DNA of 64,000 nucleotides from Bin55 sp963664665 (GCA_963664665.2 CAXXMH010000005.1:124001-188000), one strand, 5' to 3'. Counted from the first letter of the stretch, positions 1-9,681 are shown. Translations and numbers: made by a program. Notes: generated from the letters alone by a model not told the origin.

Positions 1-3000
1 TAAATCAGCTTTCGCTGACTTCAGAACGGCACTGTCGATGTTCTCAACAGCCAAAGATACATCGAACCGTTTCTCTGCAATAGCGACACAAGTCTCGATC
101 AACTCGAGTCCGTGTGATGCGAACTCACCTCGGTGTTCGGCGAGCATGGCATCAAACTCTAGCCTTGACTCAATTTTCTCAGCTTGGGTAACGTACACGT
201 AGCGCGCAACGCTCATCAACAAGGCGTCAAACACCTCGTTCGGATCAGCGAGCTTCGCCAACTGCATGTGCATGGTGCTTTCTTTCTGATATTCCTTGCG
301 CAAGTAACGAACCGATTGACTTTCAGCGAGCACGAACAAACGACACAATCCTCGTTCATGCCAGACACGCTGTTGCGAGGCATTGACAGCGATCTCTAGC
401 GCAACATGATCGCCTTTATCAACCAGCGCAGGAAAGACGGTGAAATCCGTATGACCTTGACGCAGACGCCTCTGTTTTTCGATACCTGTATCCGGAAACG
501 CAACAAATCGCTCAGGCTTTTCAGAGCCTACGGTTGCCTCAACGTCAAGTGCTTCAGAAAGCGTCTCCTCGTGGCGGCGCTTTAGTGCCACTAAATCTCT
601 ATCCTGATCAAGTACCGCGCCGCGTCGATTCAACCATTGCACGTTCATCCTCAAAAACGGACTCAGCTTCGTCTCATCCCATGCGTCGCGAGGTATCTCC
701 ACGCGATAAAAATCAGCGAGAGTACGACTTAATACGTCGTAGAAATTTCCAATTCGATAGCGTGATGGACGTAACAGATAGTCGCATAGCTGCTCTACTC
801 GATCAGGGATCGGAACCAAATGTCTTCGATGTTGTTTTGGCAGACTCTTAAGCAGTTCGGTCAGTTTCTCCGCGAACCGTCCCGGTACCAACCATTGCAC
901 AGCATCCTGCGACAGTGCGCTGATATTCTCAGCCTTAACTTGCACCGAAACACCGTCCGCAATATCGCCGGGAGCGAAACGGTAGCGCAATGGCCAGCGA
1001 CGGTCATCGATCACGAGTTCTCCGGGAAATGCTGAATTCGTAAGGTCTTCGTCGGGACGTTTTAATAAGTCACGCGACGTCATTTTTAGACTGTCGAGTT
1101 CATTCGTACTAGCCTGGCTAAACCAGGCTTCGAAGCTCCGCACATTGACGACTTCGTCCGGCAGCCGTTCAAGGTAGAAACTCGCTTGCACCCGTGGTGC
1201 AACCACCACATCGGTCCGGCGCTCGCGTGCTTGAATCTTCAGCAGCTTGTTGAGCAACTGACGATTGTGTTTGAGAAAAGACCAGGGTCGCATTTGCTTT
1301 GGTTCGACCAGAGTATGACGAACGAATAGATCTCGCGCTAGCTCGGCATCCCGCGGTGCGAGGCGCAGCGGACGTCGTTCATACACTGGCAGTCCGTAAA
1401 GAGTTGCTCGACTCAAGATCATCGCTTCGCCCCGACGATCATCCCAATATTCATCAAAGCAACTCACTTTGAGTAGCCGACGTGCGACGTCTTCGATCCA
1501 TTTACGCTCGATTGACGCAACAGTGCGCGCGTACACGCGACCTGTCTCAACGATATCTGCAGCGACCACCCATTTCGGTGCCGCTTTAGCAAGCCGCGTA
1601 CCTGGTAACAACTGAAAACGCAGATCGTGAACGCCCTGGTACTTCTGCTTCTCTTCTTTGATGCCGATCAGTCCAAGCGACCCCGTCAAGATAGCTGTGT
1701 GCAGGTTCTTGTAAGACGCCGGCTTCGCATTCAGCGGTAGTCCCAGGCGCTGGCAGTAGCCCGTCAGCTGCCGATGCAACGAACGCCAGTCAAAATAGCG
1801 ATTCGGGGATATGAAATGGCGTTCGAGCAACCGTCTAAAGGCTGCACTCGAGTTCGCCTGTCGCTCCCGTTCTGCCCAGAACCAAAGTTTGACCAGCGCC
1901 AGAAAATCAGATTTTTCATCCGAAAATCGCTCCTGTGCCGTATCAGCCGCCTCGCGCTGATTGTGAGGTCTTAGTCTGGGGTCTTGTGCGGTTAACGCCG
2001 ATACTACGATTAAAGCTTCCTTCAACGCGTTCCGATGTGCCGCATCAATCAATACTCGAGCTAATCTAGGATCGATCGGCATGCGAGCCATCTGACGTCC
2101 AAGGCCAGTCAGTTTTCCGTCTTCAAGCGCGCCGAGCTCGTCCAAGAGCCGTTCCGCTTGCCCGATGCTCCGTTCGTCCGGTGGTTCGAGGAATGGGAAC
2201 TTTCGGATGTCCCCAAGACGGAAGTGCTTGGTCTGAAGTAAGACTGACGCGAGGTTCGTTCGCTTTAGTTCAGGATCGGTGTAACGAGGAACACGGTCAT
2301 AGACTGATTCCGAGTAGATGCGATAACAGACTCCCGGGGCTACTCGACCGCAACGGCCTTTACGTTGGTCAGCGCTCGCTTGAGAGATCTGTTCGATCGG
2401 CAATCGCTGCACACGTGATCGAGCACTGTAACGACTGATCCGCGCCTTTCCAAGATCAATAACAAATCGAATATTCGGCACGGTCAAGCTAGTCTCGGCG
2501 ACATTTGTCGATAAAAGGATGCGCTGCTTACCAGTCGGATGAAAGATGCGCTGCTGATCACGCGGCGGCAATCGTGCGTAGAGCGGCAATACCTCTAATT
2601 CCTTAGGAAAACGTCGACGGATCCGGTTCGACCATTCAAGAATCTCCTGTTCCGTTGGAAGGAACATGAGAATGTCCTTTGCGCCTTTTACACCCGAATC
2701 ACGGATTTCTTCAAGACAACCGAATACCGTCGATTCAAGATCGTCCTCTGGCGGTCGGTATTCCACTGACACCGGATAACTGCGTCCCTCAACTTCGACC
2801 ACCGGTGCATCGTTGAAATGGCGACTGAAACTTTCGACATCAATCGTCGCGCTCGTGATGATCACCTTGAGTTCCGGACGTTTGTCGATCAGACGGCGTA
2901 AGAACCCCAACAAGAAATCAACGTTGAGCGTGCGCTCGTGCGCTTCGTCCACGATCACGACTTCGTATCGGCGTAACTCACGATCGCGGTTAATCTCCGC

Positions 3001-3441
3001 GAGAAGCATGCCGTCGGTCATGACCTTCACGAGTGATTGGCGACTCCACGACTCGTCGAATCGAACCGCATAGCCAATCTGCTCACCAAGTTTTACGTCT
3101 AATTGATCCGCGACGCGCTGTGCGACTGCGCGTGCAGCGAGACGGCGAGGTTGAGTGTGCGCGATCGACGCTTCGACGCCAAATCCTGCTTCAAGACATG
3201 CGAGCGGAAGTTGCGTCGTCTTACCTGACCCCGTTTCGCCAGCGACGATCACCACTTGTTGCGATCGCAAAAGTTCTTGGATGCGTTCGATGTGAGACGT
3301 AATCGGCAGGTCAGACGCGTAATTGATAGTGGGGACGCTCTCGCGTCGCTCACGAATCAACGTCCGTGACAGGCGCTTGTTATTCGATTTCTGACCATTC
3401 GCAAACTGTGGTTTGCGTTTAGTGCGTCTGTCAGCCACCAT
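1..3441 (-). CDS. hrpA: ATP-dependent RNA helicase HrpA (DEAH box), 3' end outside window
   Basis: The frame is open from an ATG at 3441 to the left edge, giving 1147 codons without a stop; E. coli HrpA is about 1300 residues, so the C-terminus is missing here. Walker A (GETGSGKTTQLP) lies at residues ~68-79 and the DEAH box (VIVDEAHER) at ~160-168. The following sequence continues through the helicase core and the HrpA-type C-terminal extension. In enterobacteria HrpA is a cytoplasmic helicase involved in rescuing collided ribosomes and in mRNA processing; that role is family knowledge. The gene starts 5 bp after a 77-codon ORF on the same strand. No lesion is seen in the visible part. Confidence 0.95.
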   Translation of the reverse strand, partial: MVADRRTKRKPQFANGQKSNNKRLSRTLIRERRESVPTINYASDLPITSHIERIQELLRSQQVVIVAGETGSGKTTQLPLACLEAGFGVEASIAHTQPRRLAARAVAQRVADQLDVKLGEQIGYAVRFDESWSRQSLVKVMTDGMLLAEINRDRELRRYEVVIVDEAHERTLNVDFLLGFLRRLIDKRPELKVIITSATIDVESFSRHFNDAPVVEVEGRSYPVSVEYRPPEDDLESTVFGCLEEIRDSGVKGAKDILMFLPTEQEILEWSNRIRRRFPKELEVLPLYARLPPRDQQRIFHPTGKQRILLSTNVAETSLTVPNIRFVIDLGKARISRYSARSRVQRLPIEQISQASADQRKGRCGRVAPGVCYRIYSESVYDRVPRYTDPELKRTNLASVLLQTKHFRLGDIRKFPFLEPPDERSIGQAERLLDELGALEDGKLTGLGRQMARMPIDPRLARVLIDAAHRNALKEALIVVSALTAQDPRLRPHNQREAADTAQERFSDEKSDFLALVKLWFWAERERQANSSAAFRRLLERHFISPNRYFDWRSLHRQLTGYCQRLGLPLNAKPASYKNLHTAILTGSLGLIGIKEEKQKYQGVHDLRFQLLPGTRLAKAAPKWVVAADIVETGRVYARTVASIERKWIEDVARRLLKVSCFDEYWDDRRGEAMILSRATLYGLPVYERRPLRLAPRDAELARDLFVRHTLVEPKQMRPWSFLKHNRQLLNKLLKIQARERRTDVVVAPRVQASFYLERLPDEVVNVRSFEAWFSQASTNELDSLKMTSRDLLKRPDEDLTNSAFPGELVIDDRRWPLRYRFAPGDIADGVSVQVKAENISALSQDAVQWLVPGRFAEKLTELLKSLPKQHRRHLVPIPDRVEQLCDYLLRPSRYRIGNFYDVLSRTLADFYRVEIPRDAWDETKLSPFLRMNVQWLNRRGAVLDQDRDLVALKRRHEETLSEALDVEATVGSEKPERFVAFPDTGIEKQRRLRQGHTDFTVFPALVDKGDHVALEIAVNASQQRVWHERGLCRLFVLAESQSVRYLRKEYQKESTMHMQLAKLADPNEVFDALLMSVARYVYVTQAEKIESRLEFDAMLAEHRGEFASHGLELIETCVAIAEKRFDVSLAVENIDSAVLKSAKADL

Positions 3442-3446
3442 TTCGG

Positions 3447-3680
3447 TTATTGGCGTGAAACTCTCTGCTTCGAAAAGGAATCCGAGATTTCACACAGTAC
3501 CTTTAGATCTTCAATTATCCAATCAGGGACGCGAGACCCCTCATTTGCCTCTATCGAACGAGGACCAGTAATTCGTGCCAGCGAAGCGAACGGAACTTGT
3601 GGATCTCTTTTCTTCGCCAAACCGTTTCTGACGAACATCAGTACCAATGTCATTTGGTTGACGACGTACGGTTTTCGCAT
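3447..3680 (-). CDS. Small ORF of unknown function directly upstream of hrpA
   Basis: A 77-codon ATG-initiated frame ends 5 bp before the hrpA start on the same strand. The protein is basic at its N-terminus (MRKPYVVNQM) with a hydrophobic stretch at ~10-16 and no motif I recognise. The close spacing could indicate co-transcription with hrpA, but the frame may also be a chance ORF in the spacer between hrpA and the divergent DUF5131 gene. Confidence 0.3.
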   Translation of the reverse strand: MRKPYVVNQMTLVLMFVRNGLAKKRDPQVPFASLARITGPRSIEANEGSRVPDWIIEDLKVLCEISDSFSKQRVSRQ

Positions 3681-3810
3681 ACATCGTGTTGAATGTCAGC
3701 AAGGACTATAAATCAGCAGCTAGAATGTAATTGGATTTGTCATGTGGACAGATGTACATATATACTAAAATTACGAACATGTAGTGGGTGATACCCGTAT
3801 GGCTCAGAAT

Positions 3811-3860
3811 TGTCTAGCGACAATCAAGGTGAGAATCCAGCGACAATCAAGGTGAGAATG
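3811..3860 (+). repeat. IS21 left terminal repeats
   Basis: Two tandem copies of AGCGACAATCAAGGTGAGAA occur within 3811-3860, beginning TGTCTAGCGA at the outer edge. They match the inverted right end at 6473-6522. These are expected IstA binding sites by family knowledge. Confidence 0.9.
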
Positions 3861-3862
3861 CC

Positions 3863-3919
3863 GCCGGCTCGCGCGTTGGGAGGGAGGGCGTAGCCCGACC
3901 GAGCAAGGCGCGAGCCGGC
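3863..3919. repeat. Hairpin inside the IS21 left end
   Basis: Perfect 12-bp arms, GCCGGCTCGCGC (3863-3874) and GCGCGAGCCGGC (3908-3919), enclose a loop containing GAGGGCGTAGCCCGA. It lies between the terminal repeats and istA. A loop with the same core occurs in the IS21 fragment hairpin at 60111-60155. A protective or regulatory role for istAB expression is only inference. Confidence 0.7.
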
Positions 3920-3992
3920 GAGGCCGAGCGCCGAGCTACGTGATCGCGACGGAATTGGCTAAGTTATGCCGTCTTCTTGAGGACGGACAACC

Positions 3993-5528
3993 ATGCCAGG
4001 CAGTCATATTTCCGATCACCAAGTGAGGCTTTACATGCAATCTAGACAAACCACCACGCCGCAGGCGGCTGCGGCGAAGGCCGGCTTTAGCGCCGCCACG
4101 GCCTACCGGATCGAGGCCGATCCGCGACTTCCCTCCACCCAGACGAAGGCACGGGACCGTCGTCGGCCCGATCCGCTGGCGGGGATCTTCGACGAGGAGA
4201 TTGTTCCCATCCTGGAGAAGACGCCGGGCATTCGCGCGGTGGCGCTGTTCGAAGAGCTGATGCGTCGCCATCCCGCGCTCGACCCCGGCATTCGCCGCAC
4301 GCTGGAACGGCGCGTGCGGCAATGGCGTGCGGTGCACGGGCCGGAGCAGGAGATCGTGTTCCGCCAGATCCATCCGCCGGGTCAGCTCGGGCTCTCGGAC
4401 TTCACCGACGCCAACGGCCTGGGGGTGACGATCGCCGGCGTGGCCCTCAAGCACCGTCTGTACCACTTCCGGCTGGCCTATTCTGGGTTCTCGCACCTGC
4501 ACGTGGTGCTGGGCGGGGAGAGCTTCACGGCCTTGGCCGAGGGGCTGCAGAACGCCCTGTGGAGCCTCGGCGGGGCGCCGCAGGAACACCGCAGCGACAG
4601 TCTCTCGGCGGCGTATCGCAACCTTGATGCCGCGCAACGCAAGGATGCGACGGCGCGCTACGTGGCGCTGTGCGAGCACTACGGCATGGCGCCGACCCGC
4701 AACAATCGCGGGGAATCGCACGAGAACGGTGCCGTGGAAGGCCCGCACGGGCACCTCAAGCGCAGCCTCGCCGACGCGCTGCTGCTGCGCGGTACGCCCG
4801 ACTTCGATACCTTAGACCACTACCGCGCCTTCGTCGACGAAGTGGTGGGGCGGCGCAACGCCCACCAACGCGACCGCATCGATGTGGAGCGCGCCGTGCT
4901 CAAGCCGTTGCCGCGCCAGCGTACCGAGGACTTCGACACGGTGCAGGTGCGCGTGACCTCCTCCGGCGGCTTCGTGTTGCGGAAAGTGTTTTACACCGTG
5001 CCGTCGCGGCTGGTGGGCCATCAGTTGACGGTGCGTCTGTACGACGACCGTCTGGAACTGTTCCTCGGCGCCTCGCATCTGATGCAACTGCGGCGCGGCC
5101 GCGCACAGGCGAACGGGTGCAATGGCCATGTCATCGATTACCGTCACGTCATCCATGCGCTGCGGCGCAAGCCCATGGCGCTGCGCCATCTCGTCTATCG
5201 CGACCGCCTGTTCCCGCGCCAGGCGTACCAGCACGCGTTTGACGCGATCATGGAAGCCAACGGCGAACGTGCCGCCTGCCGTGATACCGTGGCCTTGTTG
5301 TCGCTGGCGCACGAACGCACCTGCGAAACCGCGCTCGCCGCCGCCATCGAAAGTTGTCTGGCCGCCGGCACGTTGCCCGATCCTGACGTCCTGGCCACGT
5401 TGTTCGCCCCGACCGAGGGCCGCGTGCCGGACGTCCGCGTCGAGTTGGGGTCGCCGACCGATTACGATGTGCTGCTCACCGCGCCGACCGCGGTTCGCGC
5501 CACCGGCCGCACCGGAGACGGCGCATGA
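3993..5528 (+). CDS. istA: IS21-family transposase IstA
   Basis: This is a 511-residue DDE transposase, normal in length for IstA. An N-terminal helix-turn-helix (~residues 10-45, PQAAAAKAGFSAATAYRIEA) precedes the rve-type catalytic core with acidic residues at LSDFTD (~135), EHRSDS (~200) and SHENGAVEG (~240). The C-terminal half is the IS21-type beta-barrel region. It acts with IstB on the terminal repeats at 3811-3860 and 6473-6522. The stop overlaps the istB start (ATGA), indicating translational coupling. The many opposite-strand ORFs here are shadows of this GC-rich gene. Confidence 0.95.
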   Translation: MPGSHISDHQVRLYMQSRQTTTPQAAAAKAGFSAATAYRIEADPRLPSTQTKARDRRRPDPLAGIFDEEIVPILEKTPGIRAVALFEELMRRHPALDPGIRRTLERRVRQWRAVHGPEQEIVFRQIHPPGQLGLSDFTDANGLGVTIAGVALKHRLYHFRLAYSGFSHLHVVLGGESFTALAEGLQNALWSLGGAPQEHRSDSLSAAYRNLDAAQRKDATARYVALCEHYGMAPTRNNRGESHENGAVEGPHGHLKRSLADALLLRGTPDFDTLDHYRAFVDEVVGRRNAHQRDRIDVERAVLKPLPRQRTEDFDTVQVRVTSSGGFVLRKVFYTVPSRLVGHQLTVRLYDDRLELFLGASHLMQLRRGRAQANGCNGHVIDYRHVIHALRRKPMALRHLVYRDRLFPRQAYQHAFDAIMEANGERAACRDTVALLSLAHERTCETALAAAIESCLAAGTLPDPDVLATLFAPTEGRVPDVRVELGSPTDYDVLLTAPTAVRATGRTGDGA

Positions 5529-6382
5529 GCGCCGTGGACGCCGCCCAGCTTGAGCTGATGTACACCCAGCTAGGCCTGCCTACCTTCAAGGCTGCCTGGG
5601 CGACCTTCGCCGACCGCGCCGATACCGAAGGCTGGCCTGCCGCCCGCCTGCTCGCCGCCTTGGCGGAACAGGAACTCGCCGACCGTGCCCGGCGGCGCTT
5701 CGAACGCCATCTGGCCGAAGCCAAACTGCCACCCGGCAAGACGCTCGACAACTTCGACTTCACGGTCGTGCCCATGGTCTCCCAGGCCCACGTCAACGCC
5801 CTGGTCGCCGGTGACGGCTGGCTGCAGCAAGGCGCCAATCTGATCCTGGTCGGCCCGCCCGGAACCGGGAAAAGTCACTTGGGCGCCGCGATCGGGCTCG
5901 CGCTGATCGAACATGGCTTCCGGGTCCTGTACACGCGCACCACCGATCTGGTGCAAAAACTCCAGGTCGCGCGCCGCGAACTGACGCTCGAAGCCGAGAT
6001 CCGCAAACTGAACAAGTACCACCTCCTCATCCTTGACGACATCGCCTATGTGCGCAAGGACCAAGCCGAGACCAGCGTGCTGTTCGAACTGATCAGCTCG
6101 CGGTACGAAAACCGCTCCCTGCTCGTCACCGCCAACCAGCCATTCGGGGAGTGGGGCTCGATCTTCCCCGAACAAGCCATGACGCTAGCCGCCATCGACC
6201 GGCTCGTGCATCGCGCGACCATCTTCGAACTCAACGTGGAAAGCTATCGCAGGCGTACCGCCATGGAAACCAAACGCGGGCGTGGGCGGATCGCCTCCAG
6301 AGCCACGCTCGCCAACACCAAGGTCAAACTGCCGGATAGCGCCTCATCAAAGACCCAGCAGGTCCAGGAAACCAACCCGTGA
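5525..6382 (+). CDS. istB: IS21-family helper ATPase IstB
   Basis: This is a 285-residue AAA+ ATPase related to DnaC. Walker A (VGPPGTGKSHLGAAIG) is at ~residues 108-123, Walker B (LLILDDIAYV) at ~170-179 and a sensor segment (LVTANQPFGEW) at ~200. IstB assembles on DNA and directs IstA to the target, by family knowledge. It starts with the ATG that overlaps the istA stop. The C-terminal tail (~residues 250-285) is basic and extends beyond the usual core. Confidence 0.95.
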   Translation: MSAVDAAQLELMYTQLGLPTFKAAWATFADRADTEGWPAARLLAALAEQELADRARRRFERHLAEAKLPPGKTLDNFDFTVVPMVSQAHVNALVAGDGWLQQGANLILVGPPGTGKSHLGAAIGLALIEHGFRVLYTRTTDLVQKLQVARRELTLEAEIRKLNKYHLLILDDIAYVRKDQAETSVLFELISSRYENRSLLVTANQPFGEWGSIFPEQAMTLAAIDRLVHRATIFELNVESYRRRTAMETKRGRGRIASRATLANTKVKLPDSASSKTQQVQETNP

Positions 6383-6472
6383 CACCACGCCGAATCATGA
6401 TCCGGCAGCGGCGTTTTGAACGCCCCTTGCCGCGTCCGCCACCAAATAAAGTATCATAAAACCGTCGCGATC

Positions 6473-6522
6473 CATTCTCACCTTGATTGTCGCGCACTTC
6501 TCACCCTGATTGTCGCGCTACA
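6473..6522 (-). repeat. IS21 right terminal repeats
   Basis: Reading inward from 6522 the sequence starts TGTAGCGCGACAATCAGGGT and repeats the GACAATCAAGGTGAGAA unit once more, mirroring the left end. The outer edge abuts the second CAGAAT target copy. Confidence 0.9.
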
Positions 6523-7353
6523 CAGAATACAAAAATTGAATGGTCGGACCACACTTTCAATCCTTGGTGGGGTTGCACCAAAGTATCACCAGCCTGCGAT
6601 CATTGCTATGCGGAAGCATGGGCAAGACGTATCGGTCTCGATCTGTGGGGACATAGGAACTCTAGACGTTTCCTAAGTAAGGACTATTGGCGGCAACCAA
6701 AACGTTGGGATTCAGTTGCTAAAGAGAGCGGCGTAAGAGCTAGGGTATTTTGTGCATCTATGGCCGACGTCTTTGAGTGGGGAAGAGAGCTATCAGTATG
6801 GCGCACCAAACTATGGCAATTGATCGATGAGACGCCAAATCTCGATTGGTTGCTACTTACTAAGAGGCCACACCTCATTCGACGTCTCAATCCATGGCAA
6901 GGGGAGTGGCCACAAAACGTCTGGCTAGGCACAACCATTGAGTCACAAGATTGGTTAGAGAAAAGGGTGCCGTACCTACTCGAAAATAACGCTGCCGTGC
7001 GATTCTTATCTTGTGAGCCACTATTAGGTGAGTTGAACCTAAATCGCGCATTAGGCGAAGATCGGGTCAATTGGGTGATCGCGGGAGGCGAAAGCGGTCC
7101 AGGCGCGCGGCCAAGCGATCCTGCTTGGATCCGGAATATCCGGGATCAGTGTGTGGAAAACGACGTGCCGTTTCACTTCAAGCAGTGGGGAGAGTGGGCG
7201 CCGCTGGATCAATTAAACGCGATCGTGCCGAAAACTGTGAAAGGCGTAGGCGAGTATTCAACGCGCATGGGTCGATTTGGGAAGAGAACGGCAGGTAGAG
7301 TCCTAGACGATCGTACATGGGATGGTGTACCAAACATTTCATATTCCGATTAA

Positions 7354-7835
7354 GGTAGTCACGGGCACATAACTCACCATAGTTCCACTACACACGCGAG
7401 TACAAGATCAGCTGGTTGGTCTCATTCACCATACTGACTGAGTGTAAGGAACGTAAAAGTAGTAGTGGGATTCATGAATGAGGACAGGTGGACAATTGAT
7501 TTGTGGATCAGAAGGGCACCTCTTTGGAACTTTGGAAGCGATTGTACCGAACAGAAACTTGGTATTCCTGCGGAAAATGTAAACACATACACAACCGCGT
7601 TAAAAACACGACATTTCGCTTAGTCTATAAAGATACATTTTTCCGATTTGATCGGTGGTCCAAACGCGCGTCCGATGAAGCAGGAATGAGTTTATACTAT
7701 TCACAAATCTAGAATCAACAATCAGGTGCCATACTTTCTCAACAGAGTGGCGGAATAAGACCTAAGACCTGTGGAAGATCTCACGGAGGCAACGAATATA
7801 ATGAATAACTTAGGAATTTAGTCAAAGAAACGATT
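7354..7835. other. Spacer between the DUF5131 gene and tcmP
   Basis: The spacer is 482 bp and contains only short overlapping frames: a 69-codon frame at 7503-7712 containing a CGKC and a ~49-codon frame starting near 7474. Neither resembles a family I know. No clear terminator or hairpin is visible. Either small ORF could be a third cassette member, but nothing in the sequence supports that. Confidence 0.4.
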
Positions 7836-8149
7836 GTGCAGTTCAACTGGAAACTCAATGAACCTCCACCTAATATAGAACCACATAGCGAAGCCAAACT
7901 CAATGTGCTAAGACACTATCTGAGAGAATATATACGCACTCTTACGAACAATTATCGTCGCGAAGAGTTTAAATTAGATCTTGTCGACGGGTTTTCAGGA
8001 GGTGGACTATATCGCTTAGAAAACGGAAGAGAGGTTTCTGGTTCACCGTTAGTAATGCTAGAAGAAGTCACGGAAGCGGAATTTAGTATAAATCAACATC
8101 GAACTGGGTGTACGACAATTTCTGCAGATCCCTTGTCCCATAAGGGTTT

Positions 8150-9307
8150 TCAAGCCCACGCGTAGCCGTTGGTTTTCGAAGGTGTCGCCTGGACTCGATG
8201 TGCGTCGCGCTGACGTTCGTACCAAGCGTCCAGTTCGTGGTTCATGTACCGACATCGAAGCGCCAACATCTTGGTGGCGCCGGCCAGCGACCAGCGCATG
8301 CCGCCTTGCTTGAAACGCGTACCGATCACGTTCTTGCACGCGTTTTCGATGCGCGCCGAGCTGATCGGAAGACCGCGCTCGCGATAACGCGGATAATCCA
8401 TGCGGGCTTGATTCTTCATCAGATACGCCACTTCATCCGGCGCCCCGAATTGGCGCAACGCGTTGATGACTGCCTGCGAGTTGCCCGCGCGCAGTTTGCC
8501 TTTCAGCTCCTGATGCTTTGCCTGGGCACGCTTCACGTCGGACCCGTAATGCGCCTCGCACGCTTGGTAGATATGTGACGACACGTGGTAGAAATCCAAG
8601 ATCTTGCACGCCTTCGGGAACTGGCGGCTGACCAACTGCTCGATCCAGACCGCGCCATCGCTCAACATCGTTTGCTGGCTTGCGGTCGTGAAACCGGTGC
8701 GTTCACCCTGTCGCGCCAAGCGTTGATCAAAGGGCGATTCACCCGCGCTCGTCGCCGCCGATTCGATCGCGGCATCGTAGTGCGGCTTGACCTGGTCGTC
8801 GTCCGTGCGCCAAAAGGCCACGACCTTGACTTCGCGGGTCTTGGCGACCCCGTCCGCACCCTTGCCGACCCGGTCAGCCGTCGCCTCGGGCCGCATCGGA
8901 ATCCCCGTGCCGTCAATCGCCCCGCAGTCGCTTGGGGCCTCGACAAACGGCGCTGCCCGCATCACCTGACGTTGTTCGTCGGCGTGCAACTTGGCGCCCA
9001 GACACTTGGCCACCCGTTCCACCCGTTTCGCGTTGACGGGGATCGCCGTCAAGTCATGCAGCAGGTGCGCCGCTTGCGTAAACGACACGTTCGCAGCCAC
9101 CATGCCGATGGCGTGTTCCGCGCCCTGCGTCAAGCTTGCGGTTGGGAGCGACAACTCCGCGCGACGCGGTTTTGTGCGCACCTTGCACACCTCGGCTTGG
9201 CACTGATAGACCGCATGTTCGACCCGCAATTGACCGAGCCGCGACAGCACCTGATTCGCGCTGACGCGTTCGTATTTGGCACCTTCCCCGCAGACCTGAC
9301 AGGTCAT
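8150..9307 (-). CDS. ISKra4-family transposase, main ORF
   Basis: This 385-residue frame starts MTCQVCGEG with a CxxC zinc-knuckle pair, then a catalytic core with GAIDGTGIPMR (~133-143) and KILDFYHVSSHIY (~245-257). A late acidic/arginine motif, LPISSARIENACK (~325-337), follows. This order of conserved blocks is that of ISKra4-type DDE transposases. The ATG overlaps the stop of the upstream ORF by ATGA. An A9 tract 14-22 nt before that stop could allow a -1 frameshift joining the two frames. Confidence 0.85.
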   Translation of the reverse strand: MTCQVCGEGAKYERVSANQVLSRLGQLRVEHAVYQCQAEVCKVRTKPRRAELSLPTASLTQGAEHAIGMVAANVSFTQAAHLLHDLTAIPVNAKRVERVAKCLGAKLHADEQRQVMRAAPFVEAPSDCGAIDGTGIPMRPEATADRVGKGADGVAKTREVKVVAFWRTDDDQVKPHYDAAIESAATSAGESPFDQRLARQGERTGFTTASQQTMLSDGAVWIEQLVSRQFPKACKILDFYHVSSHIYQACEAHYGSDVKRAQAKHQELKGKLRAGNSQAVINALRQFGAPDEVAYLMKNQARMDYPRYRERGLPISSARIENACKNVIGTRFKQGGMRWSLAGATKMLALRCRYMNHELDAWYERQRDAHRVQATPSKTNGYAWA

Positions 9308-9681
9308 TTCACGGTAGTTTTTTTTTGAGCCTCAGCCAAGTTCAGCGTGTGTTCAAGGATGGTTCGCGCCGTCGCATGCGCCGTCGCCAACGTGCGCGTT
9401 TCCTGCGCATCGAAATCCAACGCGTCGTTCAAATCCGCTTGCAGACCCTCGTTCGCCACTCGCAACTGGGCGGCAAACGCCGCCGACGCCGCCTGCGCCA
9501 ACGCCGGTTCGGTCTCGTCAAGCAGCGCCACGAGGGGACCCATCCGCCCCCGTAAGCGTGCATTTTCAGCCTTGAGCGCGTCAACTTCCCGCTGCAACGT
9601 CGCCAACGCCGTTGCTTGGGTAGCGCGACGCGCCGAAAACCGGCGCTTGAAATCGTCGACAATCGACATCGTCAATAGCAT
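9304..9681 (-). CDS. Upstream coiled-coil ORF of the ISKra4-like element
   Basis: This 125-residue protein is rich in Ala, Leu and Glu. A predicted coiled coil (ATLQREVDALKAENARLRGR, ~residues 25-45) precedes a helical C-terminus. It ends at a TGA overlapping the transposase start. Just before its end is a run of nine A (read on the minus strand). The -1 frame from that run reads KNYREM and enters the transposase without a stop, so a fusion protein by programmed frameshifting is possible. Confidence 0.7.
   Translation of the reverse strand: MLLTMSIVDDFKRRFSARRATQATALATLQREVDALKAENARLRGRMGPLVALLDETEPALAQAASAAFAAQLRVANEGLQADLNDALDFDAQETRTLATAHATARTILEHTLNLAEAQKKTTVK

Larger units (their letters stand above)
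3811..6522 (+). mobile_element. Complete IS21-family insertion sequence, 2712 bp, 6-bp target duplication
   Basis: The element contains istA and istB overlapping by 4 bp, between inverted ends that each carry two copies of a CGACAATCAAGGTGAGAA-type repeat. These multiple terminal repeats are typical of IS21. The flanks are CAGAAT at 3805-3810 and CAGAAT at 6523-6528, a perfect 6-bp duplication. Both genes are open, so the copy is probably functional. It is much more GC-rich than its surroundings, consistent with acquisition from elsewhere. Confidence 0.95.
3799..7353 (+). pseudogene. DUF5131 (phage Gp37/Gp68 family, three-Cys motif) gene split by an IS21 element
   Basis: The start lies left of the IS at 3799 (ATG GCT CAG AAT = MAQN). 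The rest resumes at 6523 (CAG AAT ACA AAA = QNTK) and runs to a TAA ending at 7353. Deleting 3811-6522 and one CAGAAT copy gives a continuous frame of 278 residues starting MAQNTKIEWSDHTFNPWWGC. The C-x6-C-x2-CYA motif near residue 20 resembles a radical-SAM-like cluster site and defines the three-Cys family (PF07505). Apart from the insertion the frame is undamaged, so the event looks recent. A TTG at 6487 inside the IS end is in frame and could give a 288-residue product with 12 IS-encoded residues. Its usual partner TcmP follows at 7836. The biochemical role of this pair is not established to my knowledge. Confidence 0.88.

Noticed and set aside
3936..5838. Long minus-strand frames opposite istA/istB (up to 272 codons)
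   Set aside because: They mirror GC-rich coding sequence, lack domains and overlap clear IstA/IstB motifs on the plus strand.
3799..7353. Phage Gp37/Gp68 family name taken as evidence of a prophage
   Set aside because: No capsid, portal, terminase, tail or integrase gene is in the window; the family occurs widely outside phages with TcmP.
8585..9328. 247-codon plus-strand frame opposite the ISKra4 transposase
   Set aside because: Its sequence is Arg/His/Val-rich shadow translation; the minus strand carries the recognisable transposase blocks.
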